This document shows positions 55,460 through 64,000 of a stretch of DNA of 64,000 nt, piece by piece. Source of the DNA: Fulvia fulva (Eukaryota > Ascomycota > Dothideomycetes > Mycosphaerellales > Mycosphaerellaceae); assembly GCF_020509005.1 (NCBI RefSeq), contig NC_063013.1:1426001-1490000 (forward strand). The letters are read 5' to 3'. Below the pieces are notes generated by a model. It was not told where the DNA came from and made no database searches. It was given only the letters and a program-made list of their open reading frames with translations. Within the stretch, counting starts at the first letter, position 1; each line of letters begins with the position of its first letter. The position numbers and the translations under genes are program-made.

Positions 55460-57357
55460 ATCTGTACTCGATGACGTTCCTGGATCTTCTGCGTTTCTGA
55501 GTAGAGTGCGCGTGCGTGCTGCACCATGTTGCGCAATTCGTTTGATACGAATGTTCCTGACGGTGTGAGGTATCCGGTACCTATCATTCTACTTCCTATC
55601 GGCGGTCGCTCTGTGACAGCAGTTGCTAGGTTTTCGGTCGTTTCCATGAGTGGGTATCCCCAGGCCATGCCTCGTAGGGTGTCGAGTGTCTTGTCAAACT
55701 CAATGGAGTGTAGCATTCGTCGTCCGCCTATTTTCGGTAGGAATTCTTCATGCCTTCGTTGCAGGTGAATTATCATGTCGTAGAGCTTCTTCGGTGCGTC
55801 TACGGTGAAGGTCATTTGTTCGTTGTCGTCGTCAGTGTCGCTCTCTTCTCCTTCGGAGGAATCTTCTTCGCTTGATTCTTCCGGGTCCTGGTCTTCCTCG
55901 ATGGTATCCAGCCCGGTGGTTTCTTGACTTTCTTCCTGTGGTTCCGGTGACCACGATCCGTTCCATCCTGGGTCCTGATTTTCTTTGTCGCTTCCATCGT
56001 CGTCGAAGCAGGATTCGTCGATGTCCACTTCTTGGAGCGTGGCCTCTTGCCTATGTGTTGCTCCCAGGGTTCCTCGCGGTTGCTGAGGCCAATACCCTGC
56101 TCCTGATTTCGCGGAGTAGTGAACCTGACACGAGTCTTGGTAACAGAATCGCCAATGAAGGCTTCCGTGACCATTTCGAGATTCGGACTCGATTTCGTAG
56201 TCGACTCTTCGTGCCATCATGTTGAACTGTCGTGGCTGGTTCTGCAGCTCGAATGGAATGACCACCATTTGCTGCCCATGGCATCCTCCTCGTCCTTGTG
56301 AGGGGTCCAGGAGAGGCTCCGTGCTTCCATTGCTAGCTCTCTCCTCCACTCTCCGAGTATAGTCGATGTCTCCCAGAGACTCAACACTGCTCTCAGATTT
56401 ACTAGTTCGTCGTTGCATCATGTTGAACTGTTCGCGGCGCACCATATTCTTACCGCGGCAGTCCCTTGCTATGTGGCCAGGTTTGCCGCATCCATAGCAA
56501 GTTCGTGTTTCTCTTGAACTCGGGGGTCTTCTGTTCCCCTTGCTGTTCCTGATCTTGCGACCTTTCTCGGTAACGTCGAGCTCCATTGGCTGTGGTCCGT
56601 AGTACGGCTTGTCCTTGGGTTTGTTGTAGTTGTCGTTGAAACCTCTGTTACGGTTGTCGTAGCCTGGCGTGTATCCGGCCTTTCCAGATACCTTGGAGTC
56701 GTATCGTCGTTCCATAGCTCTCTCGTAGAGCTTGTCGTCAAGATCGATCGTGACTTGGACTAGGTCGCCTAAGCCATCGATCTTCCGACCGTCCCTCATC
56801 AACTCGTCTTTGACATGCTCCTTCAGTCCTCTTCGATACATGACTTGAAGTGCTTCGTCGTCCCAATCGGTGAGTTGCGCGTATTCCTGGAACTTGGCAG
56901 CATATTCGGCTGTGGAAGTCTTCTGAGTCAAGTGCTGAATAACACGAACGGCAGTGGCAATCTCGTTCGAGACACCAAAGACGCTCTTCATAGCATGCTT
57001 GAGATGGTTGTAAGACTTGAAGACTCCGTCAGCATTGTCTTCTCCGTTGCTATCCAGGTATTTCCTAAGGAATGGTTTGACCCAATGCTGTGCTCGTCCT
57101 CTCAAGAAGGTGGTGGCAAAGATAGGCTTGAGGTTCTCAGTCATGGAGTTGAACAAGAAGTACATATCCATCTGAGAGACCCAAGTGTCGAACTTGTCTC
57201 GGTCGCCATAGAAGAACTCTGGCTTGCCAACCTTGAGGGATTCGTTGCCTGTATGAGTAGCCAAGGCATTGATAGCATCGTTCGCGGTCTGAGGTCGTCG
57301 GGCTCTGCTTGCTTCACTGGGGGCGGGTGTTCCCCGGTCACTCTGTCGATCTCCCAT
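55357..57357 (-). CDS. gag: Gag of the CfT-I-like element (666 aa)
   Basis: Structural protein that forms the virus-like particle. The ATG at 57357 is only 19 nt from the 5' LTR. The retrotransposon capsid-like part (about residues 40-215) includes PEFFYGDRDKFDTWVSQMDM, FLRGRAQHWVKPFL and TAEYAAKFQEYAQLTDWDDE. One zinc knuckle, CYGCGKPGHIARDC (CX2CX4HX4C), lies near residue 292 and would bind the element RNA. An unusually long tail of about 350 residues follows, with a highly acidic segment (EEDQDPEESSEEDSSEGEE, encoded near 55,855-55,910). Ends with TGA at 55359-55357, overlapping pol in the -1 frame. Confidence 0.93.
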   Translation of the reverse strand: MGDRQSDRGTPAPSEASRARRPQTANDAINALATHTGNESLKVGKPEFFYGDRDKFDTWVSQMDMYFLFNSMTENLKPIFATTFLRGRAQHWVKPFLRKYLDSNGEDNADGVFKSYNHLKHAMKSVFGVSNEIATAVRVIQHLTQKTSTAEYAAKFQEYAQLTDWDDEALQVMYRRGLKEHVKDELMRDGRKIDGLGDLVQVTIDLDDKLYERAMERRYDSKVSGKAGYTPGYDNRNRGFNDNYNKPKDKPYYGPQPMELDVTEKGRKIRNSKGNRRPPSSRETRTCYGCGKPGHIARDCRGKNMVRREQFNMMQRRTSKSESSVESLGDIDYTRRVEERASNGSTEPLLDPSQGRGGCHGQQMVVIPFELQNQPRQFNMMARRVDYEIESESRNGHGSLHWRFCYQDSCQVHYSAKSGAGYWPQQPRGTLGATHRQEATLQEVDIDESCFDDDGSDKENQDPGWNGSWSPEPQEESQETTGLDTIEEDQDPEESSEEDSSEGEESDTDDDNEQMTFTVDAPKKLYDMIIHLQRRHEEFLPKIGGRRMLHSIEFDKTLDTLRGMAWGYPLMETTENLATAVTERPPIGSRMIGTGYLTPSGTFVSNELRNMVQHARALYSETQKIQERHRVQMWTQKGSRQVQAEASRHEARRSTYEQGKGSTPQE

Positions 57358-57364
57358 CGTTGAG

Positions 57365-57373
57365 GGCGTTCAA
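57365..57373 (-). other. Self-priming primer-binding site
   Basis: On the minus strand TTGAACGCC lies 3 nt after the 5' LTR. It is the exact complement of GGCGTTCAA in the LTR (57574-57566), which is also where the transcript should start, 33 nt after the TATA box. This is the arrangement of Tf1-type self-priming, in which the 5' end of the RNA folds back and primes; from memory CfT-I belongs to that group. No tRNA complement is evident. Confidence 0.75.
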
Positions 57374-57600
57374 AGCTGTTAGGTTTGGTATAACCTAATG
57401 ATATCACAAGATCAGAAGACCAAGCTCAATCGGGTTTTGTCTCGTGGCCGATGGAAGGTGAGGGAGAGTGATGAAGCAGTAGCTGTCTCGTCTTGTAAAG
57501 ACCAAGCAGCAGTGAGGCAGAGGTTGGGTTGTGGTGTATTCCAAACAGTGATATTGAACAGTGAGTTGAACGCCTCGAACCATAAGGGTACGATGCGTTC

Positions 57601-57607
57601 CTAAATA
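57601..57607 (-). promoter_or_regulatory. TATA box of the 5' LTR
   Basis: TATTTAG on the minus strand, with the first T 33 nt upstream of the GGCGTTCAA at which the self-priming RNA should start. A 7-bp inverted repeat, AAAGGAA/TTCCTTT, lies just upstream (about 57,610-57,629). Confidence 0.6.
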
Positions 57608-57631
57608 CAAAGGAAATTCCATTCCTTTCCT

Positions 57632-57717
57632 GTGCCTACCGTGCCTATCGTGCCTACTGTGCCTAAGTCCGCAGGCACTCCAGGCACTCCAGGCACTCCA
57701 GGCACTCCAGGCACTCT
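57632..57717 (-). repeat. Facing arrays of 9-bp repeats in LTR U3
   Basis: On the plus strand, four units GTGCCTANN (57632-57667) are followed after 5 nt by five units AGGCACTC(C/T) (57673-57717). GTGCCT and AGGCAC are complementary, so the arrays are mirror arrays of the same 6-bp core. The 3' LTR has the same structure at 51086-51162 with four units in the second array. Confidence 0.9.
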
Positions 57718-57790
57718 GCAGCGGCTGTGCCCGCCTAGCTGTGGGCCGCGCCTGTCATTAGTGCGGGCTATTGATTGGCTGACGCTCCTT

Positions 57791-57802
57791 CGGTCGTGTC
57801 CG
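57791..57802. promoter_or_regulatory. CGG-N6-CCG palindrome in the LTR
   Basis: CGGTCGTGTCCG; also at 51236-51247 in the other LTR. CGG/CCG inverted triplets with fixed spacing are the usual sites of Zn2Cys6 dimers (N6 is the spacing of yeast Ppr1). Its use here is inferred; a site of this kind is not rare by chance. Confidence 0.35.
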
Positions 57803-57812
57803 ATCCGTAACA

Positions 57813-57817
57813 CGAAG
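57813..57817 (+). repeat. CfT-I-like element target-site duplication, right copy
   Basis: CGAAG, as at 50826-50830; LINE-A sequence resumes directly after it. Confidence 0.95.
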
Positions 57818-60800
57818 CTATCGAATAAGGAGCTCGCCTAACGAATTAACTAACTAGGGGTGGTCGTAGTGAACCAACAGTCTAACGGTACTCTATAGAT
57901 CTATACTAGCTCTACTACTGCTAGGAGGTACCTAGAGGTATAGCTACAGTAGGTATCTAAGGTTACGGCATTAGCGAAGGTCTTAACGAAACAATTTACG
58001 ATCCTAGTCCACGACATGCCTAAGGAGTTTGACCTAACTAACTAGGGTCACCTACGCGCTCTCTAAGAGGACAACCGGGTCACTCTTAACTCTCTAATCT
58101 AGAAGGCGACTTGGCTCTATAGGAAATAGCTAGAAGGCAAGAAGGCCTCGGCGCTAATAGTATAGCTATAAGACGCGAAAGCGGCGGATCTAGCGATAGA
58201 ATAAGGCCTAGTCTAGTAATATAGCCTTAAGACAGTAGAAAAGCACTCCTTATCCTTTCGTGTCCTCTAATGCTTCAAATGCTAACAGTATAGACACTAA
58301 ACCTACACGTATATAAATAAGTAGGCCTGCTCGAACTATATAGGAGACTATATGTCTAGGGACTATATATCGACTACGAGACGGTGCGCGAACTGTCCGG
58401 GGCACTACCTATCGTATAGTACGGAATGCCTATAGCGGAAACTAGCGAAAAACAAGGCAATTATAAACAGAACCGTCGCCCTAAGATTCTACGGCGACCG
58501 TAAGGCTAGCCTATACCGGAACTAACTAGCGGCGGTCGGGTATAAGCGCCCTAGGGCCGAGAACGATATAAAGGATACGTAACCTAGGGCGTACGGGAGG
58601 CTACGTGCTCTACTAGCTACGGCGAGGGAATCTAACTAGGCCCGGCTCCCATTTAGTATATAGCCGATAGGCGTAGACTAGGACGTATAGGGTAGTAGGA
58701 CATAGGACGCTATAGAGGAAATGATTATCGATGCCGATAACTAGCCTCGACACGATTAGTATCATCTAGTATAACGTTAACTATAGTAAGGATATAGTCT
58801 AGAACTATTTCCTATACGAGGCGGACCCGCGCGTCTACTACGTCCTTATAATCTAGGAGCTATAGATTAACCCGTACTATAAGAGACTAACGACCTACAA
58901 GTTACTAGGCTATACGATATGCCTACGAGGCGACGGTAGACCCCGTACGTGCTTCTATATTAGTAAGGACATACTAGAATCCGACTAGGAGGTAGTATAC
59001 TACGTAGACGAAGAAGGCGGGGGCGATATTACCTCCCTCTACGTAGGTAGCACCTAGATACACAACCTATATATACAACCGCTAGCCTCGAGGTCTAGCC
59101 GCGACCTAGGGGTCTATAGATACCTAGACAGTGCGCTTAAGAGACAAGGGTGCCACATCGTAGTAGGAGACTATAATATATACTACCCTTACTAGGAAAG
59201 CCTTATATAGCCGCACCCTATAGCCGACGAAGTACTCGACTTGATAGCGAGCAACGTAATTGCCCTTAATACCCCGAAGGACCTAGGTACCTAGAAGAGA
59301 GGGGGACTCTAAGGCACGATCGACCTCTCCTAGATCTTAGATAGCTACTACTATACGGTAACCTACTATAGGATCGAACATAAACTCGAGGCGTCGTTAG
59401 ACTATATACTAGTCAGGACCTCTATTACGATATAGATATAACGTATACTAGCGAGAACCCCTAAGCTAAACTAGGGAAAGGCCCACTAGGCTAACATCTA
59501 GGCGTACCTCGATAACTCTAAGAGGCTAGTCTAGATCGCGTAGTAGCAATACAATAGTAAAGACGAGATAGACGAAGGAGTCTAGGGGTTAATAGACGAA
59601 ATAAGAAAAGCGACCTTACTTCACGTTCCGCTTACCTAACTAACGACATAGTCTAAACTATACTAGACGCCGGAGTATACTACGGTAGTAAGAGAAGTAA
59701 GGAGAGCCCGCCGGGTATAGACGAGCAGCTATAGCGAGGAGGCCTAGAACGTATATAGGGAGGTATACTAATAGAAGAAAGCTATAATACGAAGGGAGAA
59801 AGTAGTCGGCTAGAGGGCTATAGTAGAAGAAATCGCCGGCAAGCTAGAGAGGATGTAGAAGCTAGCGAAATGGGCCCGACAGGACCCTATACAGGGCCCC
59901 TCCTTCTCTATCCTAGCGCTATAATCGCCTAGTAGCCCGGTTAGCGACCCCGAGGCTAAGGCGCGTCTACTAGCTAGCAAGTTCTTCCCGCCCCTAGTCG
60001 AGGCTGATCTAAGCGACATAAACAGCTCTACTCCCCTAGCCCCTAGTATCGCGGTCTAATAGGAGGTGTCCGAGGGAGAAGTTGCCGCTATACTAAGGAA
60101 GTTGCCGGCGAAGAAAGCCCCGGGGCCGGATAGGATCCTAAACGAGCTACTAAAGAAGTGTAGAGATCAACTAGCCCTAGTAGTTATAGCGATCTTTAAC
60201 GTCTGCCTATAGACCGGGTACTACCCGATAGCTTTTAAACAATCGACGACAGTGGTCCTATATAAGCCGTAGAAGGAAGACTATACGTAGGTGAAGTCGT
60301 ACCGCCTAATTGCGCTTCTTAATACTCTTAGGAAGGCGCTTAAGAAGCTAGTTATAACGAGACTCTCCGAGGCGGTAGAGGAACACTCCCTACTCCCGGA
60401 CACCTAGATAGGTGCGCGCCTATAGCGATCGACGCTATCCGCGATAGAACTTATTACCTCTTAGGTAAAGGCTATCTAGTATAAGAATAGGGACAAGGTG
60501 GCTTCCTTACTTAGCCTAGACATATCGGGAGCCTTCGACTATATGTTATACCCGCGGCTACTCTATATCCTAAGGTCGAAGGGACTCCCTAAGTGGCTTG
60601 TCAACTTCGTACGGTCCTACCTCTAAAACCGTAGTACGTCGATCCTAGTCGGCTAGTACAGAAGCCTATTTTAAGCAGTCTATACTAGAATCCCGTAAGG
60701 CTTAACGCTAGTACCTATTCTGTTCCTCTTCTTTATAGCGACGCTACTCCTAGCCCTAGAATCCCAGAACACCGCTACGAGCGGCTTCGTAGACGACACA

Positions 60801-62223
60801 AACATCCTAGCGTAGTCTTCCTCGACTAAGGAGAACTATAGGCTACTAGAAGAGAAGCACAAGATCTACGAGGACTAGGCTAGGAGGCACGGGGCTCGGT
60901 TTGCTCTAGAAAAGTACAATCTGATACACTTTACGCGCCGGCCACGGTTCTATAATATACAAGCTTCTATCTAGATATAGGGGCACACGACTAACCCGGC
61001 AAATCAGCTTAGGATCCTCGGACTATAGGTAGACCCGGCGCTACGGTAGAGGAAGCACGTATAGGCAATATTACGGAAAGCTAAACAGAATATAGCATTA
61101 TACTAGAGGCTTACTACGTCTATATAGGGGGCGGACTTCCGGTAGTTACGACTTCTATATACGGCTATTATACGGCCAGTCCTTACCTATAGTAGCTAAG
61201 TGTAGTCCTTAGGCGAGAGGGCCTACCTATCGAAGGGACTCGTCGCGCCGCTAGCGAAGATCCAAAACTAATGCCTAAGGAAGGTCACCGGGGTATATAA
61301 GTCGACACTAACGAGGATACTTAAGTACGAGACCGCTATACCGCCGATCGACCTATATATCTAGGGACTACGGACCTCCTACTTAGGCAAGTCGGCATAG
61401 TACCTAGTATAGAAGGTCATCGCTAGTATAGTCGTAAGGGCCCGCGAATTAGTACTAGCGTATAGGGGCATTCGACCCGGAAACGAGCCGAACTACCGGG
61501 TAAGGGACGAATAGCTAGCAATATAATAGGAAGGTAAGAAATCGTTTATAGAGCAACTATAGAAAGAGAGGTGGAACAACTAGGTTGTAGGGTATAGTAG
61601 ACGCCCTTAGCTAGCGGGATAACCTAAGGAATAGTTAGCTACAAAATCCGCGGTTAAGTACCCCCCGAAGCTTATCTACTACCGCCTTACGAGGGTATAG
61701 AGTAGTATAGCAACCTAACTACGAAGCGAACACATCGGCCTCTAGGGGTACCTATTATAGAGGAAGGTTCTAGGATACACGAATACTAGCTACCCCTACG
61801 GCTATCGCTCCTAGAACGTACGGTACGTACTCCTCGTCTGTCCGAGGTAGTCGCTAGGAAGGGGGGAGTAGATAGTAAAGGCGAGGAACCGGACGATTAG
61901 GGCACTTCTTAACAACGCTAAGGACCTACGGCGTATTACGAACTAGATACTAGAGAAGGGCTAGCTAGAATAGTACCGCCTAGTAGGAGCAGTATAGGAA
62001 GAGAGGACACGACGTAGCGCGACGAGACCGGCTAGGAGCGGGGGCTAACGGGGTAGTGACATAGACTACGTACGTTCAGAGGGAAAGCTAAACTAGATAA
62101 GGAGTAGTCGGGGGCGGGAAGGGTTTTCACCTATTCGGGTTTCCCTTTATATATAACAATAGATATATACCTATATAGGCCGGATAGGGTCCTAGAACAG
62201 GGGAATAACAAATCTATCTATCT
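57818..62223 (+). pseudogene. LINE-A copy 2 ORF1 end and ORF2, heavily RIP-mutated
   Basis: Resumes LINE-A after the CfT-I-like insertion. ORF1 runs to about 58,743 and ORF2 from about 58,730 to 62,046, with the same motif order as copy 1 but many more TAG/TAA codons. The knuckle that lost its first Cys in copy 1 keeps it here (ACSNY) but has lost the second, which shows that the two copies were hit independently. An ORF on the minus strand (59810-60019) is a shadow. Confidence 0.88.
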
Positions 62224-62237
62224 ATTACCGTAGACGG
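62224..62237 (+). repeat. LINE-A copy 2 target-site duplication, right copy
   Basis: Exact copy of 50231-50244; element F pol resumes as VDGIKID. Confidence 0.93.
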
Positions 62238-64000
62238 TATTAAGATAGACTAAAAGAAGATCGACGCTATCGTCGAATAGGATGCTCCTACGAACGTTAA
62301 GGAGGTCTAGGGTTTCCTAGGCGTTACTAACTTCTACCGCCGCTTTATCTACGTATTCTCGGGCGTAGTACGCCCTTTAACGAAGCTTACGCGTAAGGGT
62401 AAGAAGTTTGCCTAGACCGACGAATACTAGGAGGCTTTTGACTTACTTAAAGCGAAGTTTGTTAAGAACCCGCTTCTATAGCACTTCGATTTCGAACTAG
62501 AAACCCGTATAGAGACTGACGTATCCGACGGCGTAGTAGGCGGTATCCTACTATAACGCCGCTCGCCTAAATCTCCCTAGTTACCTATCGCCTTCCTCTC
62601 TAAGAAGATGACCGCTACGGAGTATAACTACGAGATCTACGATAAAGAGCTTCTCGCTATCGTTAAAGCTTTTAAAGAGTAGCGCCCCGAGCTCGAAGGC
62701 TCTACTATACCCGTCTAAGTAAGCTCCGACTATAAGAACCTTGTCTACTTTATAAAGAGTAAGCTACTTAATCGTCGCTAGGCCCGCTAGAGCGAGTTTC
62801 TCTCCCGGTTCAACTTTATAATCTCGTATACGCTCGGTAAGGCTAACTCGATAGCCGACGCCCTTACCCGCCGCCCTAGTAACTCTCTAGTTGATCGAAG
62901 AGGGGGCTAGCAAATCGTAGAGTAACAAGTTATTAAAGAGTATAACCTCTCTTCCGAGCTTCGAGAGTACCTATCGAACGGCTAGCCTACGCTCGCCGCT
63001 TCCTTTACTACTCTCGTACTCGCTCCTACCTACCTTAACGAGAGTAACGATGAATCCGAGCCTAAAGAATACGCCTCGGACGCTAAGGACTTGAACGACG
63101 ATAAAGAGGGCTTAGTAACGACCGACGGCTTATCCGAATTAGACTTTAAGGGGTTTAATAATAAGGAGTAGCCCGAAGGCATTATAGTACGAGTACAAAT
63201 AGCGTACGATACCGATATAGACGCCTAAGAGTTAGTTTAGGCCCTTAAATCTAGCGCGAGGACATTCCCGGGCTTCTCGCTATCCGAGTACGAGCTCTAG
63301 GAAGGTGTCGTCTACTTCCGTAAGAAGCTTTACGTACCGTAGCCCGAAGGCTCTGATATCCGAGCTAAGATTCTTTAAATTATCTACGACTCCGCCTCTA
63401 GGGGTCACCTAGGCGTAGCTAAGACCTATAAGCTCCTCGCTAGGTATTACTAGTAGCTATATTCCTAGAAGGACGTCCGCCGCTACGTACTAAACTACGC
63501 TACTTACCGAAGAGCTAAAGCTAACCGCTACCGTCCCTACGGTCTCTTATACCCTCTCCCGGCTCCTAATCGTCCGTAGAAGCACATCACTATAGACTTT
63601 ATTACCGATCTTCCTTACGGTAAGACCTTTAGCGGCGTAAAGGTAAAGGCCCTTCTAGTAATCGTGGACCGTTACTCTAAGGACTAGTATATAATCCCGT
63701 ACTAGAGTATAACCGTAAAGGAGACTACTCGCTTATTCTACGAATTCGTCTAGCGCTTTTAAGGCCTCCCGGATAGTATTACCTCTAATAGAGGCTCCTA
63801 GTTTATCTCGTACTTCTAGAAGCGTCTATATACTATCCTAGGTATTAAGTATAACCTCTCGACTAGTTTTTAGCTATAGACCGACGGCTAGACCGAAATT
63901 ACGAACGCTATCCTCGAGTAGGTCCTTTGTTACTTCGTCGACTACTACTAGAAGGATTGGCCTTAGTATATCCCTACGGTAGAGTTCGCTACTCGTAACT
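62238..64000 (+). pseudogene. Element F pol relic, part 3 (RNase H and integrase), runs off the window
   Basis: It continues the RT frame (VDGIKID-KKIDAIVE, GFLGVTNFYRRFI near 62,310). RNase H follows ([19 protein letters not shown] near 62,625), then integrase: the zinc-binding part reads NYATYRRAKA where Cys residues have become Tyr (near 63,495), then HITIDFITDLPYGKTFSGV near 63,585, LVIVDRYSKD, GLPDSITSNRGS near 63,756 and the end region WP-YIPTVEFATRN. It is broken by RIP stops. The chromodomain and 3' LTR, if present, lie beyond 64,000. Confidence 0.75.

Larger units (their letters stand above)
50831..57812 (-). mobile_element. Complete Ty3/Gypsy chromovirus, CfT-I-like, minus strand, not RIP-mutated
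   Basis: A 6,982-bp element with LTRs of 427 bp (50831-51257) and 436 bp (57377-57812) that differ, as far as I can see, only by one 9-bp repeat unit. Order on the minus strand: 5' LTR, self-priming PBS, gag, -1 frameshift, pol, antisense ORF, polypurine tract, 3' LTR. All frames are open, so it may be active. From memory, CfT-I of Cladosporium fulvum is 6,968 bp with 427-bp LTRs and three ORFs, a close match. Confidence 0.95.
57377..57812 (-). repeat. 5' LTR of the CfT-I-like element (436 bp)
   Basis: Same as the 3' LTR apart from one extra 9-bp AGGCACTCC unit (five against four). It has a CCAAT box (57778-57774), two facing repeat arrays, a TATA box and the predicted transcript start, in that order on the minus strand. 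Confidence 0.95.
50245..62223 (+). mobile_element. LINE-A copy 2, heavily RIP-mutated, interrupted by a CfT-I-like element
   Basis: The LINE-A parts are 50245-50830 and 57818-62223, together about 4,990 bp, matching copy 1. Aligned by eye, most differences from copy 1 are C-to-T at CpA and G-to-A at TpG. It has a perfect 14-bp target duplication. ORF1 (about 50,440-50,830 and 57,818-58,743) and ORF2 (about 58,730-62,046) contain many more stops than in copy 1; FVDDTNILA is still readable near 60,787. Confidence 0.92.
10871..64000. mobile_element. Nested, RIP-mutated retrotransposon cluster
   Basis: Everything to the right of about 10,870 is transposon-derived. In most of it CpA and TpG are strongly depleted, TpA is in excess and CpG is well kept, so coding frames are closed mainly by TAG and TAA created from CAG, CAA and TGG. 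Three blocks stand out by lacking this signature: LINE-B (28506-33363), a solo LTR (49596-50115) and a complete Ty3/Gypsy element (50831-57812). LINE-A copy 1 (20931-25910) is intermediate. Sub-features are listed separately. Confidence 0.9.
47039..64000 (+). mobile_element. Ty3/Gypsy element F, RIP-mutated, extends beyond the window
   Basis: Gag relic about 47,160-48,380; pol about 48,390-49,595, then 50,116-50,230 and 62,238-64,000. It is interrupted by a solo LTR at 49596 and by LINE-A copy 2 at 50245, which itself holds the CfT-I-like element. The frame can be followed across both insertions. Its 5' LTR is not evident and its 3' end is outside the window. Confidence 0.75.

Noticed and set aside
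57632..57717. 9-bp repeats as a minisatellite unrelated to the element
   Set aside because: The arrays are inside both LTRs at the same place, so they belong to the LTR.

Overview
Organism and composition. This is nuclear DNA of a filamentous ascomycete. The genes have short introns (about 50-75 nt) with typical fungal splice signals, and the repeats carry the C-to-T signature of repeat-induced point mutation (RIP). The intact LTR retrotransposon at 50.8-57.8 kb agrees in LTR length (427 bp in one copy), total size (6,982 bp), 5-bp target duplication and ORF order with what I remember of CfT-I from the tomato pathogen Cladosporium (Fulvia) fulva. That species, or a close relative in Mycosphaerellaceae, is my best guess; it is inference, not a search result.

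Layout. (1) 1 to about 10.87 kb is an ordinary gene compartment with four genes: the 3' end of a Bni4-like PP1-binding protein (+), a small hypothetical protein (+), a three-exon Gln-rich conserved fungal protein (-), and a five-exon adenosine kinase (-). (2) From about 10.87 kb to the window end there are no host genes that I can support. This is a nested transposon cluster. The old layer is at least five Ty3/Gypsy elements on both strands, shredded by stop codons, with CpA/TpG almost gone and CpG kept. Into them are inserted LINEs: family A (a 1.3-kb inverted fragment at 13.4 kb, copy 1 at 20.9 kb, copy 2 at 50.2 kb), family B (intact at 28.5 kb) and a RIP-damaged relative B' (39.8 kb). The youngest layer has no RIP: LINE-B with a perfect 15-bp target duplication, a 520-bp solo LTR at 49.6 kb, and the CfT-I-like element inside LINE-A copy 2.

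How the parts work. LINE-B encodes a zinc-knuckle ORF1 protein and an endonuclease/reverse transcriptase, coupled by an ATGA overlap. The CfT-I-like element encodes Gag and, through a well-formed -1 frameshift site, Gag-Pol (protease, RT, RNase H, integrase, chromodomain). Its LTR and leader show the signals for self-primed reverse transcription. It also carries an antisense ORF next to the 3' LTR whose product looks like a transcription factor (Zn2Cys6-type cysteine array, coiled coil, acidic tail), and the LTR contains a CGG-N6-CCG palindrome of the kind such factors bind. That antisense ORF with its possible LTR site is the most interesting candidate system in the window.
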